A stretch of DNA of 64,000 nt from CAZNPU01 sp964575335. GTDB lineage: Bacteria; Planctomycetota; Phycisphaerae; Phycisphaerales; SM1A02. The position numbers and the translations under genes are program-made. The notes under the pieces were generated by a model that saw nothing but the letters and a program-made list of their open reading frames with translations, had not been told where the DNA came from and ran no database searches. The DNA is taken from contig CAZNPU010000014.1 in NCBI GenBank assembly GCA_964575335.1, forward strand, positions 7,829 through 71,828, given 5' to 3'. Positions 9,208 to 18,347 of this stretch are shown here, piece after piece; the first letter of the stretch is position 1, and every line of letters begins with the position of its first letter.

Positions 9208-11115
9208 ATGTCCAAGATCATCGGCATCGATTTGGGTACCACAAACTCCGTGGTTGCGGTCATGGAGGGCGATCAGCCTAAGGTGCTCATCAATTCCATT
9301 GGCAACCGCATCACGCCTTCAGTGGTCGCCTTCACCGAAAAGGGTGAACGTCTGGTCGGTCAACCCGCCCGACATCAGCAGGTGACCAATCCCAAGAACA
9401 CCATCTTCTCCATCAAGCGATTCATGGGTCGGCGGCACAATGAGGTGCAGTCGGAAGAGAAGCTCGTGCCTTATGAAATCGTCGGCGGACCGGATGAACT
9501 GGTGAAGGTGAGTGTGCGCGGCAAGGAGTACACGCCGCCGGAGATCAGCGCGATGATTCTCCAGGACCTCAAGAAAACCGCTGAGGATTACCTGGGCGAG
9601 AAGGTTGACCGCGCGGTCATTACCGTTCCGGCGTACTTCAACGATTCGCAGCGACAGGCCACGAAAGACGCGGGCGAAATTGCCGGCTTGAAGGTCGAGC
9701 GCATCATCAACGAGCCGACCGCTGCGGCGCTCGCCTACGGTCTTGAAAAGAAAAAGAACGCCAAGATCGCGGTATTTGACCTCGGCGGCGGTACGTTCGA
9801 TATCTCCATCCTCGACATCGGCGACGGCGTGTTCGAGGTGATCTCCACCAACGGCGACGGCCATCTCGGCGGCGACGACTGGGATCAGCGCATCATCGAC
9901 TACGTTGCTGAAGAATTCCGCAAGAAGGAAGGCATCGACATCCGCAAGGATCCCATGGCGCTGCAGCGCCTGAAGGAAGCGGCGGAGAAGGCCAAGATTG
10001 AGTTGTCCACCTCGCAGGAAACCACAATCAACCTGCCGTTCATCACTGCCGACCAGAGCGGTCCGAAGCACCTGCAGCAGACCATTACCCGCAGCAAGTT
10101 CGAGTCGCTGTGCGATGATCTGTTCAAGCGGCTGCGCGGCCCGTGCGAGCAGGCTCTGCGCGACGCCAAGTTGAACGCCAAGGACATCGAAGAAGTGGTG
10201 CTGGTGGGCGGCTCCACGCGCATGCCCAAGGTGCAGGAGATCGCCAAGGAAATCTTCCACACCGATCAACTGGACAAGTCGATCAATCCCGATGAAGTCG
10301 TGGCGGTCGGCGCAGCCATTCAGGGCGCTGTGCTCAGCGGCGAGGTCAAGGACGTGCTGCTGCTCGACGTCACGCCGCTGTCGCTGGGCGTTGAGACCCT
10401 CGGCGGCGTCATGACCAAGCTGATCGAGAAGAACACCACCATTCCCACGTCGCGCAAGGAAATCTTCTCGACTGCCAGCGACAACCAGACCAGCGTGACC
10501 ATTCACGTCCTGCAGGGCGAACGCGAATTCGCTGCGGACAATCGCACGCTGGGCAAGTTCGACCTGACCGACATTCCGCCCGCGCCGCGCGGTGTGCCGC
10601 AGATCGAGGTCGAGTTCGCCATCGACGCCAACGGCATTCTGAATGTCTCGGCGACCGATAAGGCCACCGGCAAGAGCCAGCGCATCGAGATCAAAGGCTC
10701 GTCCGGCCTCAGCAAGGAGGAAGTCGAGCGGATGCGCCGTGAAGCCGAAGCGCACGCCGCAGAGGACAAGGCTCGCCGCGAACTCGTCGATCTGCGCAAC
10801 CGTGCAGAGCAGGTGATCTACACCACCAGGAAGTCGCTCGAAGAGCACGGCGGAAAGGTGAGCGCAGAAGTGCGCAGCAACATCGAGTCGGCGCTGTCGA
10901 ACCTTGAAGACAAGGTCAAGGGCGATGAGAAGCGCGCCATCGAAGCGGCGCTCAAGCAGCTTGAAGATGCGTCGATCGAATTGGGCAAGGCGGTCTATCA
11001 GGCCACAGCCCAGCAGCAGGCCGGCGCGACGGGAGAAGCTGCGGGCGACGCTCAGGCAGGCGCCAAGTCTGAAGACGTGATCGATGCTGAGTATGAAGTG
11101 AAGGATGAGCATTGA
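9208..11115 (+). CDS. dnaK: molecular chaperone DnaK (Hsp70)
   Basis: This ATP-dependent cytoplasmic chaperone works with DnaJ and GrpE, neither of which is in the window. The nucleotide-binding domain occupies residues 1-385, with the IGIDLGTTNS phosphate loop at 4-13, FDLGGGTFDIS near 190 and LVGGSTRMP near 330. The DVTPLSLG linker/substrate domain start and a helical lid follow, and the Gly/Ala-rich tail ends in an acidic EVKDEH. The length of 635 residues is standard. It is not in the common grpE-dnaK-dnaJ order, which is frequent in planctomycetes. A bidirectional hairpin separates it from proS. Confidence 0.98.
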   Translation: MSKIIGIDLGTTNSVVAVMEGDQPKVLINSIGNRITPSVVAFTEKGERLVGQPARHQQVTNPKNTIFSIKRFMGRRHNEVQSEEKLVPYEIVGGPDELVKVSVRGKEYTPPEISAMILQDLKKTAEDYLGEKVDRAVITVPAYFNDSQRQATKDAGEIAGLKVERIINEPTAAALAYGLEKKKNAKIAVFDLGGGTFDISILDIGDGVFEVISTNGDGHLGGDDWDQRIIDYVAEEFRKKEGIDIRKDPMALQRLKEAAEKAKIELSTSQETTINLPFITADQSGPKHLQQTITRSKFESLCDDLFKRLRGPCEQALRDAKLNAKDIEEVVLVGGSTRMPKVQEIAKEIFHTDQLDKSINPDEVVAVGAAIQGAVLSGEVKDVLLLDVTPLSLGVETLGGVMTKLIEKNTTIPTSRKEIFSTASDNQTSVTIHVLQGEREFAADNRTLGKFDLTDIPPAPRGVPQIEVEFAIDANGILNVSATDKATGKSQRIEIKGSSGLSKEEVERMRREAEAHAAEDKARRELVDLRNRAEQVIYTTRKSLEEHGGKVSAEVRSNIESALSNLEDKVKGDEKRAIEAALKQLEDASIELGKAVYQATAQQQAGATGEAAGDAQAGAKSEDVIDAEYEVKDEH

Positions 11116-11164
11116 TCAGCGCTTCGCAGAAGCCGCAAACCCCTGACCTCAACCCATAACCAAC

Positions 11165-11193
11165 AAAGCCCGTGTTCAATGAACACGGGCTTT
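11165..11193. terminator. bidirectional terminator between dnaK and proS
   Basis: AAAGCCCGTGTTC and GAACACGGGCTTT form a perfect 13-base-pair stem around AAT. A T-run flanks the stem on the plus side (TTTATTT) and AAA on the other side reads as TTT on the minus strand. It serves both converging genes. Confidence 0.9.
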
Positions 11194-11274
11194 ATTTCAT
11201 TGCGACTCGTTTGACGCGCTTATGCGGCGGTCATGCTGCCTGCTGCATCCTGCGTTTGAGCGCTGTCATCATGC

Positions 11275-12807
11275 TCAGTATGCCTTCGCCCATACGACGC
11301 GCTGCGTGCTCGGCTGGCCGGTGATGATGCACTGACCAGGCTCGGCTTCGCCTTCGCCGACAAGCGGAATGCACCGCACCGTCACGCCAAGATCGTCCTT
11401 CACCTTCTTCTCCACTTCAGGATCGCCGGAGAAATGGCTCATGGCGAAGCCGGCATGAATCTCTGGTTGCTCCTTGTTGCGGGGCGTGAAGAACTCGTAG
11501 AACTCATCTTTCGAATTGATGATGTGCGTGTGCTGATCACGAAACGCTCGCGCGCGCTGGAAGAGGTTGTCCTGAATTTCATCGAGCATGTGCACGATGG
11601 CGTCGATGAACTGGGCGCGCGGCATGCTGGTTTTTTCCTTGTGCGGCTTGTCGCGGCGGGCCATGAATACGGCATCGTTGGCGATGTCGCGCGGCCCGAT
11701 TTCCAGGCGAAGCGGCACGCCCTTTTTGATCCAGCTCCACACCTTGTCGCCGCCGCGCATGTCGCGATCGTCAATTTCAACCTCAATGCGCCGGCCGTGA
11801 TACGGAATCACCCGCAGATCATCCGCCAGTTTCTGGCAATAGTTGCGGACTGCAGCAGGATCGTCAGCCTTCATCGTGATCGGAATGATCACCACATGCG
11901 CCGGCGCCAGCCGCGGGGGGAGAATCAGCCCGTCGTCATCGCTGTGCGTCATGATCAGAGCGCCGATCAGACGCGTCGACACGCCCCACGAGGTCGTCCA
12001 GGCGTATTCGAGGTTGCCCTCGGCGCTGAGATACTTGATCTCGCTTGCCTTCGAGAAGTTCTGCCCCAGGAAGTGCGACGTGCCGGCCTGCAGCGCTTTG
12101 CGGTCCTGCATCATCGCTTCGATGCAGTACGTATTCACCGCACCGGGGAAGCGCTCGCCGGCGGTTTTTTCCCCCTTGATCACCGGCATGGCCATGTAGT
12201 TTTCAGCAAATTCGCTGTACACATCGAGCATGCGCAGCGTTTCCTCCATGGCCTCTTCGCGCGTGCTGTGGGCGGTGTGGCCTTCCTGCCAGAGAAACTC
12301 AGCCGTGCGCAGGAACAGCCGCGTGCGCATCTCCCAGCGAACGACATTGGCCCATTGATTGATCAGCAGCGGCAGATCGCGGTAGCTTTCGACCCACTTG
12401 GCGAACATCGCGCCGATGATGGTTTCACTCGTCGGTCGAACGACCAGCGGCTCTTCCAGTTGCGATTCGGGATCGGGGATCAGCCCGCCATTCGGGCCCG
12501 CCACGAGTCGGTGATGGGTCACCACTGCGCACTCCTTGGCGAACCCTTCAACGTGTTCAGCTTCCTTGGCAAGAAACGACAGCGGAATAAACAGCGGGAA
12601 ATAGGCGTTCTTGTGTCCCGTTGCCTTGAACATGCCGTCCAGCGTCCGCTGCATGTTCTCCCACAGCGCGTAGCCCCACGGCTTGATAACCATACAGCCG
12701 CGCACCGGTGAGGTTTCTGCAAGATCAGCAGCGCGGATCACCTGCTGATACCACTCGGGGTAATTCTCTTGACGGGTGGGACTGATTGCGGTCTTCTCGT
12801 GCGACAT
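11275..12807 (-). CDS. proS: prolyl-tRNA synthetase (archaeal/eukaryotic-like class)
   Basis: This class II synthetase charges tRNA-Pro with proline. At 510 residues without the bacterial editing insertion, it is the short archaeal/eukaryotic-type ProRS. Opening motifs PVRGCMVIKPWGYALWE and GHKNAYFPLFIP, class II motif 2 (RWEMRTRLFLRTAEFLWQEG) and motif 3 (SWGVSTRLIGALIMTHSDD) are in order. An anticodon-binding domain (APAHVVIIPI, EIGPRDI) and the short zinc-binding-like C-terminal domain ending in KAY follow, as in this class. No Shine-Dalgarno sequence is obvious. It is convergent with dnaK and divergent from the UbiA-type gene. Confidence 0.96.
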   Translation of the reverse strand: MSHEKTAISPTRQENYPEWYQQVIRAADLAETSPVRGCMVIKPWGYALWENMQRTLDGMFKATGHKNAYFPLFIPLSFLAKEAEHVEGFAKECAVVTHHRLVAGPNGGLIPDPESQLEEPLVVRPTSETIIGAMFAKWVESYRDLPLLINQWANVVRWEMRTRLFLRTAEFLWQEGHTAHSTREEAMEETLRMLDVYSEFAENYMAMPVIKGEKTAGERFPGAVNTYCIEAMMQDRKALQAGTSHFLGQNFSKASEIKYLSAEGNLEYAWTTSWGVSTRLIGALIMTHSDDDGLILPPRLAPAHVVIIPITMKADDPAAVRNYCQKLADDLRVIPYHGRRIEVEIDDRDMRGGDKVWSWIKKGVPLRLEIGPRDIANDAVFMARRDKPHKEKTSMPRAQFIDAIVHMLDEIQDNLFQRARAFRDQHTHIINSKDEFYEFFTPRNKEQPEIHAGFAMSHFSGDPEVEKKVKDDLGVTVRCIPLVGEGEAEPGQCIITGQPSTQRVVWAKAY

Positions 12808-13050
12808 GGGGCGAAGATTCCGAGTACAAACAAAAACAAAATGTCAGATACAGAGCGCTGAGAGAGCCTGAGTGTAGCGGACAGAGCATCCCGCCGTTGG
12901 AGATTCACAGGCGAAACTGCCCAGTATCGCCGGCGCTGCCGGGTACGCAAGTGTAGGGATTGATCAAGAGCAATGGCGTATTTTCACTCTACATCCATGT
13001 TCGATTCATCAGGTAACAGCAGGCAAGCTGCCCGCTAAACTGGTGCGGTC

Positions 13051-13980
13051 ATGTCCACTGCCGCTGCCATCCAATCGCCCTTGACGTCCCTTCGGCTGAT
13101 TGCTGCCGACATCAAACTGGCCCACAGCGTTTTTGCGATGCCCTTTGCGCTGCTGGCGGCGTTCATGGCGGCTGTTCCACATGGCGCAACGGACATCGCC
13201 TGGGCGCGTTTCGGCGGCCAGCTCGCCCTGATCGTCGTCGCCATGGTTTTCGCAAGAACCGCAGCCATGCTCGCCAATCGCCTGCTTGATCGCGAGATTG
13301 ACAGGAACAATCCGCGTACCGCCGGCCGCGCTATTCCCTCCGGCCGACTCGCTGCGTCGCACGCGCGTGCGGCCCTGGTGGTATGTGTCGTGTGTTTCAT
13401 GCTTGTCTGCGCCAGCTTCGGCGTGCTGTATGGCAATTGGTGGCCGAGCATTCTCGGTCTGCCGGTTCTGGCGTGGATTTGCGCATACGGCTATCTCAAG
13501 CGATTTACTGCGTTGTGTCACCTCTATCTCGGTTCAAGCCTTGCCATCAGCCCAATTGCTGCAGCAATCGCCATCGAACCCGGCGCGGTGGTTGCGTCGC
13601 CTGCCATCTGGCTGCTGGCTGCGATGGTGCTGTGCTGGGTGGCGGGGTTCGACATCATCTACGCCCTGCAGGATGTGGAAATCGATCGCCAGCAGGGGCT
13701 GTATTCAATTCCTTCGCGCTTCGGCGTGCGAAACGCGCTGTTGATCAGTCGCGGGCTGCATGCAGTTGCAGTGGCGTGTCTGTGCGGAACATTGCTTCTT
13801 GATCCGCGGTTCGGCGTGCTCTTTGGAATCGGTGTGCTCGTGGTGTGCGGATTGCTTTTGTATGAGCATCTGACCGTCACGCGATGGGGAACAACCAGGA
13901 TCGCATTGGCGTTTTTCACGCTCAACGGCGTAATCAGCTGCGTGCTGGGCGCGCTGGGAATCATTGACGTTCTGCAATAA
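13051..13980 (+). CDS. UbiA-family prenyltransferase (quinone biosynthesis, MqnP/UbiA type)
   Basis: This integral membrane enzyme attaches a polyprenyl chain to an aromatic acid in quinone synthesis. The two aspartate-rich motifs are present: NRLLDREIDRNNPRT near residue 75 and DVEIDRQQGLYSIPSRFG near 210. About eight hydrophobic helices are visible, and the length of 309 residues is normal. Annotation as 4-hydroxybenzoate polyprenyltransferase is usual, but planctomycetes generally make menaquinone by the futalosine route, so an MqnP role is plausible. The TAAACT nine bases before the ATG and the lack of a Shine-Dalgarno sequence suggest a very short leader. The pepC-like gene follows after 51 bases. 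Confidence 0.9.
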   Translation: MSTAAAIQSPLTSLRLIAADIKLAHSVFAMPFALLAAFMAAVPHGATDIAWARFGGQLALIVVAMVFARTAAMLANRLLDREIDRNNPRTAGRAIPSGRLAASHARAALVVCVVCFMLVCASFGVLYGNWWPSILGLPVLAWICAYGYLKRFTALCHLYLGSSLAISPIAAAIAIEPGAVVASPAIWLLAAMVLCWVAGFDIIYALQDVEIDRQQGLYSIPSRFGVRNALLISRGLHAVAVACLCGTLLLDPRFGVLFGIGVLVVCGLLLYEHLTVTRWGTTRIALAFFTLNGVISCVLGALGIIDVLQ

Positions 13981-14019
13981 ACGTCCGCGCAACTGCAACG
14001 TCGCCATGCCCGCGCCCGG

Positions 14020-14025
14020 TACAAT
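14020..14025 (+). promoter_or_regulatory. -10-like box directly upstream of the aminopeptidase start
   Basis: TACAAT ends six bases before the ATG at 14032, the same spacing as at gmk. This predicts a leaderless transcript if used. No good -35 box was found. Confidence 0.4.
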
Positions 14026-14031
14026 GCGTGC

Positions 14032-15417
14032 ATGACCACATTTGCTGAACCTCACGCCCCCGTCACGTCGGCGGATTTATCCGCCAGCGCCATAACGCCC
14101 GAGTTTCTCGCATCGCTGCAGCGCGATTTCGCCAGCAAACCCGCATACCGACTGGCCCAGAACGCGGTGACGCAGTGCACGATTGACGATGTTGCGCTCA
14201 ACCGCTCGGTGATTACCACGACCGATCACACCTTCAGCCACGTGCTGGATGACTGGGCGGTGACGAACCAGAAGCGGTCCGGCCGATGCTGGTGCTTTGC
14301 GGGGCTGAATCTCTTTCGCGTCGGCGCGATGAAGAAGATGAACCTCAAGGACTTTGAGTTCAGCCAGAACTTTACGCTGTTCTGGGACAAGTTCGAGCGC
14401 AGCAATTACTTTCTGGAAGCGATCATCGAAACCGCCGACCGCGACATCGACGACCGCACCGTAGCGTTCCTGCTCGACCGGCCGCTGGAGGACGGCGGGC
14501 AGTGGAACATGTTTGTGAACATTGTGAAAAAGCACGGCCTGGTGCCCAAGGCAGCCATGCCGGAAACGCAAAGCTCTTCCGATACGCAGCGCATGAACAG
14601 CGTGCTGATTCACAAGCTGCGCGAAGGCGCGATGACGCTGCGCGACTTACGCAAGGCTGGCGCGCCCATGGAGGCTGTGCGGGCCGCCAAGCACGATGTT
14701 CTTCGCGTGATTCACCGCATCCTGTGCATCCATCTCGGCACGCCGCCTGCAAAGTTCGACTGGCAATGGAACGACAAGGATCGGGTGTTTCATCGCGACG
14801 GCGAAATGACGCCGCAGGCGTTTGCGCAGAAGTATGTCGACCTGCCGCTTGACGAATACGTGTGTCTCGTGAACGACCCGCGCGAGAGCAGCCCCTATAA
14901 CCGCACGTTCACCGTGCAGTATCTGGGCAACGTGGTGGGCGGCGACATCGTGATATACCTCAACGTTGAAATTGATGTCATGAAGGACATCGCCAAGCGC
15001 AGCATCATGGACGGCGAGCCGGTGTGGTTCGGCTGCGATGTTGGCAAGATGATGCGCCGCGATATGGGCGTATGGGACAAAAATCTCTACGACTACGAAA
15101 CGCTGTACGACACGTCGTTTGGTCTTACGAAAGCGCAGCGACTGCTTGCGCATCAGACGCTCATGACGCACGCAATGCTTTTCACGGGCGTCGATGTGGT
15201 GCACGATCGCCCGAGACGGTGGCGCGTGGAGAACAGTTGGGGCGAAGAATGCAGCGGCCGTAAGGGCTTTTATGTCATGAATGACAACTGGTTCGACGAG
15301 CACATGTTTGAGATTGCAGCTCGCAAAAGCTATCTGCCCGTTGAACTTCAGCAGGCTCTTGAGCAGGAGCCGATTGTGCTTCCGCCCTGGGATCCGATGG
15401 GCGCACTGGCCAGATAA
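14032..15417 (+). CDS. pepC: aminopeptidase C / bleomycin hydrolase (peptidase family C1B)
   Basis: This papain-fold cytoplasmic cysteine aminopeptidase has the oxyanion Gln80 and catalytic Cys86 in NQKRSGRCWCF. The catalytic His is in THAMLFTGV and Asn in RVENSWGEE near the C-terminus. The surrounding GxWNMFVNIVKKHGLVP and NxSLxxL-like segments match bleomycin hydrolases. At 461 residues it is in the family range (440-480). The family forms hexameric barrels, with the C-terminal residues trimming substrates from the N-terminus. It has no signal peptide. A stem-loop at 15518-15550 follows the gene. Confidence 0.94.
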   Translation: MTTFAEPHAPVTSADLSASAITPEFLASLQRDFASKPAYRLAQNAVTQCTIDDVALNRSVITTTDHTFSHVLDDWAVTNQKRSGRCWCFAGLNLFRVGAMKKMNLKDFEFSQNFTLFWDKFERSNYFLEAIIETADRDIDDRTVAFLLDRPLEDGGQWNMFVNIVKKHGLVPKAAMPETQSSSDTQRMNSVLIHKLREGAMTLRDLRKAGAPMEAVRAAKHDVLRVIHRILCIHLGTPPAKFDWQWNDKDRVFHRDGEMTPQAFAQKYVDLPLDEYVCLVNDPRESSPYNRTFTVQYLGNVVGGDIVIYLNVEIDVMKDIAKRSIMDGEPVWFGCDVGKMMRRDMGVWDKNLYDYETLYDTSFGLTKAQRLLAHQTLMTHAMLFTGVDVVHDRPRRWRVENSWGEECSGRKGFYVMNDNWFDEHMFEIAARKSYLPVELQQALEQEPIVLPPWDPMGALAR

Positions 15418-15517
15418 GAAGCAGCGAAAAAAGAAAACAGAGAGCCGCAAGCAGTCAGCAGAAAGCGGCAAACGAGACTCTGGCGCTCGCGGAATTCTAC
15501 TTATGTTTGCACGCAGC

Positions 15518-15550
15518 GCGCAGCGACCCATGCAATATGGCTCGCTGCGC
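15518..15550. other. long stem-loop downstream of pepC
   Basis: GCGCAGCGA pairs with TCGCTGCGC. After one C-C mismatch, CCAT pairs with ATGG around a GCAAT loop. No T-run follows. It may terminate or stabilise the pepC mRNA end. Confidence 0.5.
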
Positions 15551-15601
15551 GTTGTGATGCGGCATGATGCACCCGATGCAAAACGCACTTCGTTGCCGGA
15601 G

Positions 15602-15917
15602 CAAATAAAAAGCGGGAGTCAAAGCGTAATGCTCCAACTCCCGCCGGGACGTGGGTCATAAGTACATCGTTGCGGCGTGAAGGTTACAACGTAGGAACGG
15701 CAGTCAGGGCCGGTCACCGCAGTTGGGCTTTTGCGCGTGTGTTCTCAACTTCCGGTTTGCAGTGAAATTGACATACCAGGCCCACCCATCGCAACGAACA
15801 ATCCGCCGCCAGCGCGACAGCAACAGCGTCGGCCGGCAATCGTTGCCGGACGGGGCAAATGAATCCCCGTAAACGATGTGGGGCGTCACGGCCGCACGCG
15901 AATCATCATGCGAGCAC
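15602..15917 (-). ncRNA. candidate structured non-coding RNA, family not recognised
   Basis: A minus-strand unit about 315 nt long lies between a good sigma-70-like promoter and a strong terminator. It contains two abutting perfect hairpins: 15850-15870 (ACGGGG/CCCCGT) and 15833-15849 (CCGGCAA/TTGCCGG with a three-base loop). The only frame of note (GTG at 15889, 61 codons) lacks a ribosome site and looks non-coding. I found neither the GAGGAAAGTCC core of RNase P RNA nor the SRP RNA tip sequence. 6S RNA cannot be excluded from sequence reading alone. Confidence 0.5.
15603..15644 (-). terminator. rho-independent terminator of the candidate ncRNA
   Basis: Reading the minus strand, GCGGGAGT and ACTCCCGC form a perfect eight-base-pair stem with a 17-base loop, followed at once by TTTTTATTT. 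Confidence 0.8.
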
Positions 15918-15923
15918 GTTCAC

Positions 15924-15951
15924 ACTATAAATCCAATGTGGCCGGATGCAA
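15924..15951 (-). promoter_or_regulatory. sigma-70-type promoter of the candidate ncRNA
   Basis: On the minus strand, TTGCAT (15951-15946) and TATAGT (15929-15924) are separated by 16 bases. This predicts a start near 15917. Confidence 0.6.
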
Positions 15952-16207
15952 CTTCGATTCGCCGATCAAATGCATTCAATCATCGGCGGTGCGCCAGACG
16001 CCTTGTAATCCGTAGGAGCGATGATTGTTGCAAGCTCTTGCGATAACCGCATTAAGCTTCGCACAGATCAACAATCAACGCAGGAGAGAATCTGGCGACC
16101 GCCGATGAAAAAAATGCATTATTCAGGAATCACAGTTCCATTTCGATCTTCGTTATGCCGCGAGCCTGGCCGCATGATGCGCTCTGCGGCGCAGACGGAA
16201 CGGCGTT

Positions 16208-17797
16208 TTAGCCCCAATTGGCGATGACCATCAGCAGGTCGTCCACATTCACTTCCCCGTCGCCGCCGGGGGGAGCGATGTCAGCGTCGCAGCTGCCTCG
16301 GCCGGGGCACGGTCCCCATGTAGCGATCACCGCCAGGAGGTCATCGACGTTGACGATGCCGTCGCCGGTCACATCACCGGGCGTGGTCTGCTGCTGATTG
16401 CCCAGCGTGCCGTCGGGATTCACGTTCTGTGCGTAGATGTTGCCGACGTCATCGCGGCTGTCGCGCCATGCCAGCAGTGCGCTGCCGGTGGCGCTGCGCG
16501 TAGCAGCCAGGCGCGATTTGCCTGTCATTGATGTGCAGGGGTACAGCACCGCCGGGCTCCACATGAACTCGCCATGACGATCGAGGGCTGCGCCAAAAAT
16601 CAATGCGTCGTCGGAACGATCAAAGCCGAAGGTCATCGCGCCATTGTCAGTCAGCACGCAAGATACGAATCCCGGCTGATTCCCGCTGGGCGCAATGATC
16701 TGCTTGCCGGCGTCGGTCCAGGCGCGATTTCCCGCAGCGTCGATGCGCTGGCCGTACACCGCATACTGACTCTGGAACACGATGTCGGTTTCGGCCCAGA
16801 AGGCGTAAATGTCGTTGTGTACCGGATCGAACGCGATCGACGGCGCCAGGCGCATAATCCCATTGGTGTTGGTTGACACGGCAACGCCGTTATGTGCAAA
16901 GACTTCTGCGCCGGTGCTGTCAACGCGCTGCACGTAGGCGTTTCGCGTGCCGCCGACTTCATACCAGGCGTACACCGCGCCGCCATTGCCATCGGATTCC
17001 ACCAGCGGGAAGTAGCCGTTCTGCACCGAGTTGGCGTCGAAGACGATCACCGGCATGCCGTTGTTCCACAGCATGTTGCCGGATGCGTCATACTTTTGCG
17101 TGTACAGGTGCTTGTTGCTGAGGAAGTTGCCAATCGGGCGAACCCACAGCGCGATGACGCTGCCATTGTCGGAAGCCGCCAGATCGCTCAGCGTATAGCT
17201 GCCGGTGGCCGGCGTTTCGCCGATGCCTCCAGCGGCCCATTGCGGCACGCCGTTGCTGTTGAGCTTTTGCAGCCGATAACCGATTTCCTGCGTCCAGCCC
17301 ACAATGTAGTTGCCATCGGATGTCGCAACGACGCTCGGGTTGGCGACGAAATCGGTGGTGTTGGTCACCAGCACACCCGTCGGGCCCCACAGCAGTGTGC
17401 CGTCGGGGCTGATCTTGTTTACGCCGATCTGCACGCCGCCCTGTCGATCATCGCGATAGGCGATGATGGCGTTGTCGTCGTCATCCACAGCAAGCCCGTA
17501 ATCCTGCGTTGAGCTGAAGGAGCGGTCCGCAATCAGGATGCCGTTGTGCGGCCACTGCGCGACGCCCTGAGCGTCCAGACGCTGCAGGTAAACGTCATAG
17601 CCGCCTGCATGATTGTCAAACCAGCTGATGTAGCAGCCGCCATCGGATGTGGCGACGATCTTCGCCTGAGTCTGTTCGCCGGAGCGGTCAGCGATCACCA
17701 GGTTCTGTGAAGCGTCGCTGCTCCATTGGGCAAGACATGCGCCGGCAGGAACGAGGCCAAGAATCGCAACAAGGGCTGCCTTGGGGACAGTGTACAT
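16208..17797 (-). CDS. secreted beta-propeller-like protein with dockerin-like tail
   Basis: This 529-residue exported protein has a signal peptide at residues 1-23 (cut near CLA-QW). The body is a series of about 50-residue repeats containing QRLDxxGxxxW, IAYRDDR and ATSDG phrases. These are typical of planctomycete proteins predicted to fold as beta-propellers of unknown ligand. The C-terminus has two calcium-loop repeats (GDVTGDGIVNVDDLLAVIAT and GDGEVNVDDLLMVIANWG), near-copies of those in the gene at 5462. AGGAGA lies before the ATG. Surface or matrix location is inferred. Confidence 0.85.
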   Translation of the reverse strand: MYTVPKAALVAILGLVPAGACLAQWSSDASQNLVIADRSGEQTQAKIVATSDGGCYISWFDNHAGGYDVYLQRLDAQGVAQWPHNGILIADRSFSSTQDYGLAVDDDDNAIIAYRDDRQGGVQIGVNKISPDGTLLWGPTGVLVTNTTDFVANPSVVATSDGNYIVGWTQEIGYRLQKLNSNGVPQWAAGGIGETPATGSYTLSDLAASDNGSVIALWVRPIGNFLSNKHLYTQKYDASGNMLWNNGMPVIVFDANSVQNGYFPLVESDGNGGAVYAWYEVGGTRNAYVQRVDSTGAEVFAHNGVAVSTNTNGIMRLAPSIAFDPVHNDIYAFWAETDIVFQSQYAVYGQRIDAAGNRAWTDAGKQIIAPSGNQPGFVSCVLTDNGAMTFGFDRSDDALIFGAALDRHGEFMWSPAVLYPCTSMTGKSRLAATRSATGSALLAWRDSRDDVGNIYAQNVNPDGTLGNQQQTTPGDVTGDGIVNVDDLLAVIATWGPCPGRGSCDADIAPPGGDGEVNVDDLLMVIANWG

Positions 17798-18347
17798 CGA
17801 TCATTCTCCTGAAAAATTCACCATGCGGTGGGCGTACCGCAATCATGACCTCACCAATGCAACGACAGCGAAAGGCAAGCTTATCGCTTCTAGTGCCCCC
17901 CGGTGGATGAGGTGTAACGGGCTCATCCTCGCACCTTTGCCGTCTGAAGGCAATATTGATCCGGCAAAAAACAGGAATCGAATCCCAGAATCTGCTCCGG
18001 CGCACAAAGACCACGCAGGCCATGCTGCGGCGCATCGAACAGTCAGTGCGCGGCGCATTGTTTACCTGTTGTTTCTGCATCTTTGCGATGCAGCTTTGCT
18101 GTGCACACAGCGTCTGGATAACTGCGCTTGCCCGTCTGAAGCTGCCATTTCTGTGGTGCAGGTCATTGGGGAACTCTGGATTCCTCTGCCTGCCGGCTTC
18201 CAGCAACAAGGAGAAGCGGCGTGGTAAATATGCGGAGTTTTCAGAAACGCCGCGTGTGCAGCGTGGCTTGATCGTGTCATGGCAGCGGTTTACAGTCATC
18301 CAGCCTGAGTTCGCTGCGTCCGCTGCTTGGGTCGGTGACTACTTCGC
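17798..18347. other. 550-bp divergent intergenic region
   Basis: This region separates the dockerin-like gene (minus) and the iron-sulphur/TPR gene (plus). Short frames in it have neither ribosome sites nor sensible composition. I see no RNA gene or repeat. It may carry long leaders or regulation for both genes. Confidence 0.4.

Larger units (their letters stand above)
15418..16207. other. 790-bp region without a convincing gene
   Basis: This region holds the stem-loop at 15518-15550 and, on the minus strand, a promoter-to-terminator unit (about 15602-15917) that looks like a non-coding RNA. Between 15960 and 16207 I see nothing I can support. Confidence 0.5.

Noticed and set aside
9319..11112. 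597-codon open frame antisense to dnaK
   Set aside because: It mirrors dnaK codon structure (a third-position GC effect). The translated text is Leu/Arg/His-rich with no domain.
11434..12711. 425-codon open frame antisense to proS
   Set aside because: It is a shadow of a well-identified synthetase, with no start signal or recognisable domain.
15704..15889. 61-codon ORF inside the candidate ncRNA
   Set aside because: It has a GTG start without a ribosome site, and two strong hairpins fall within the frame. The composition is not protein-like.
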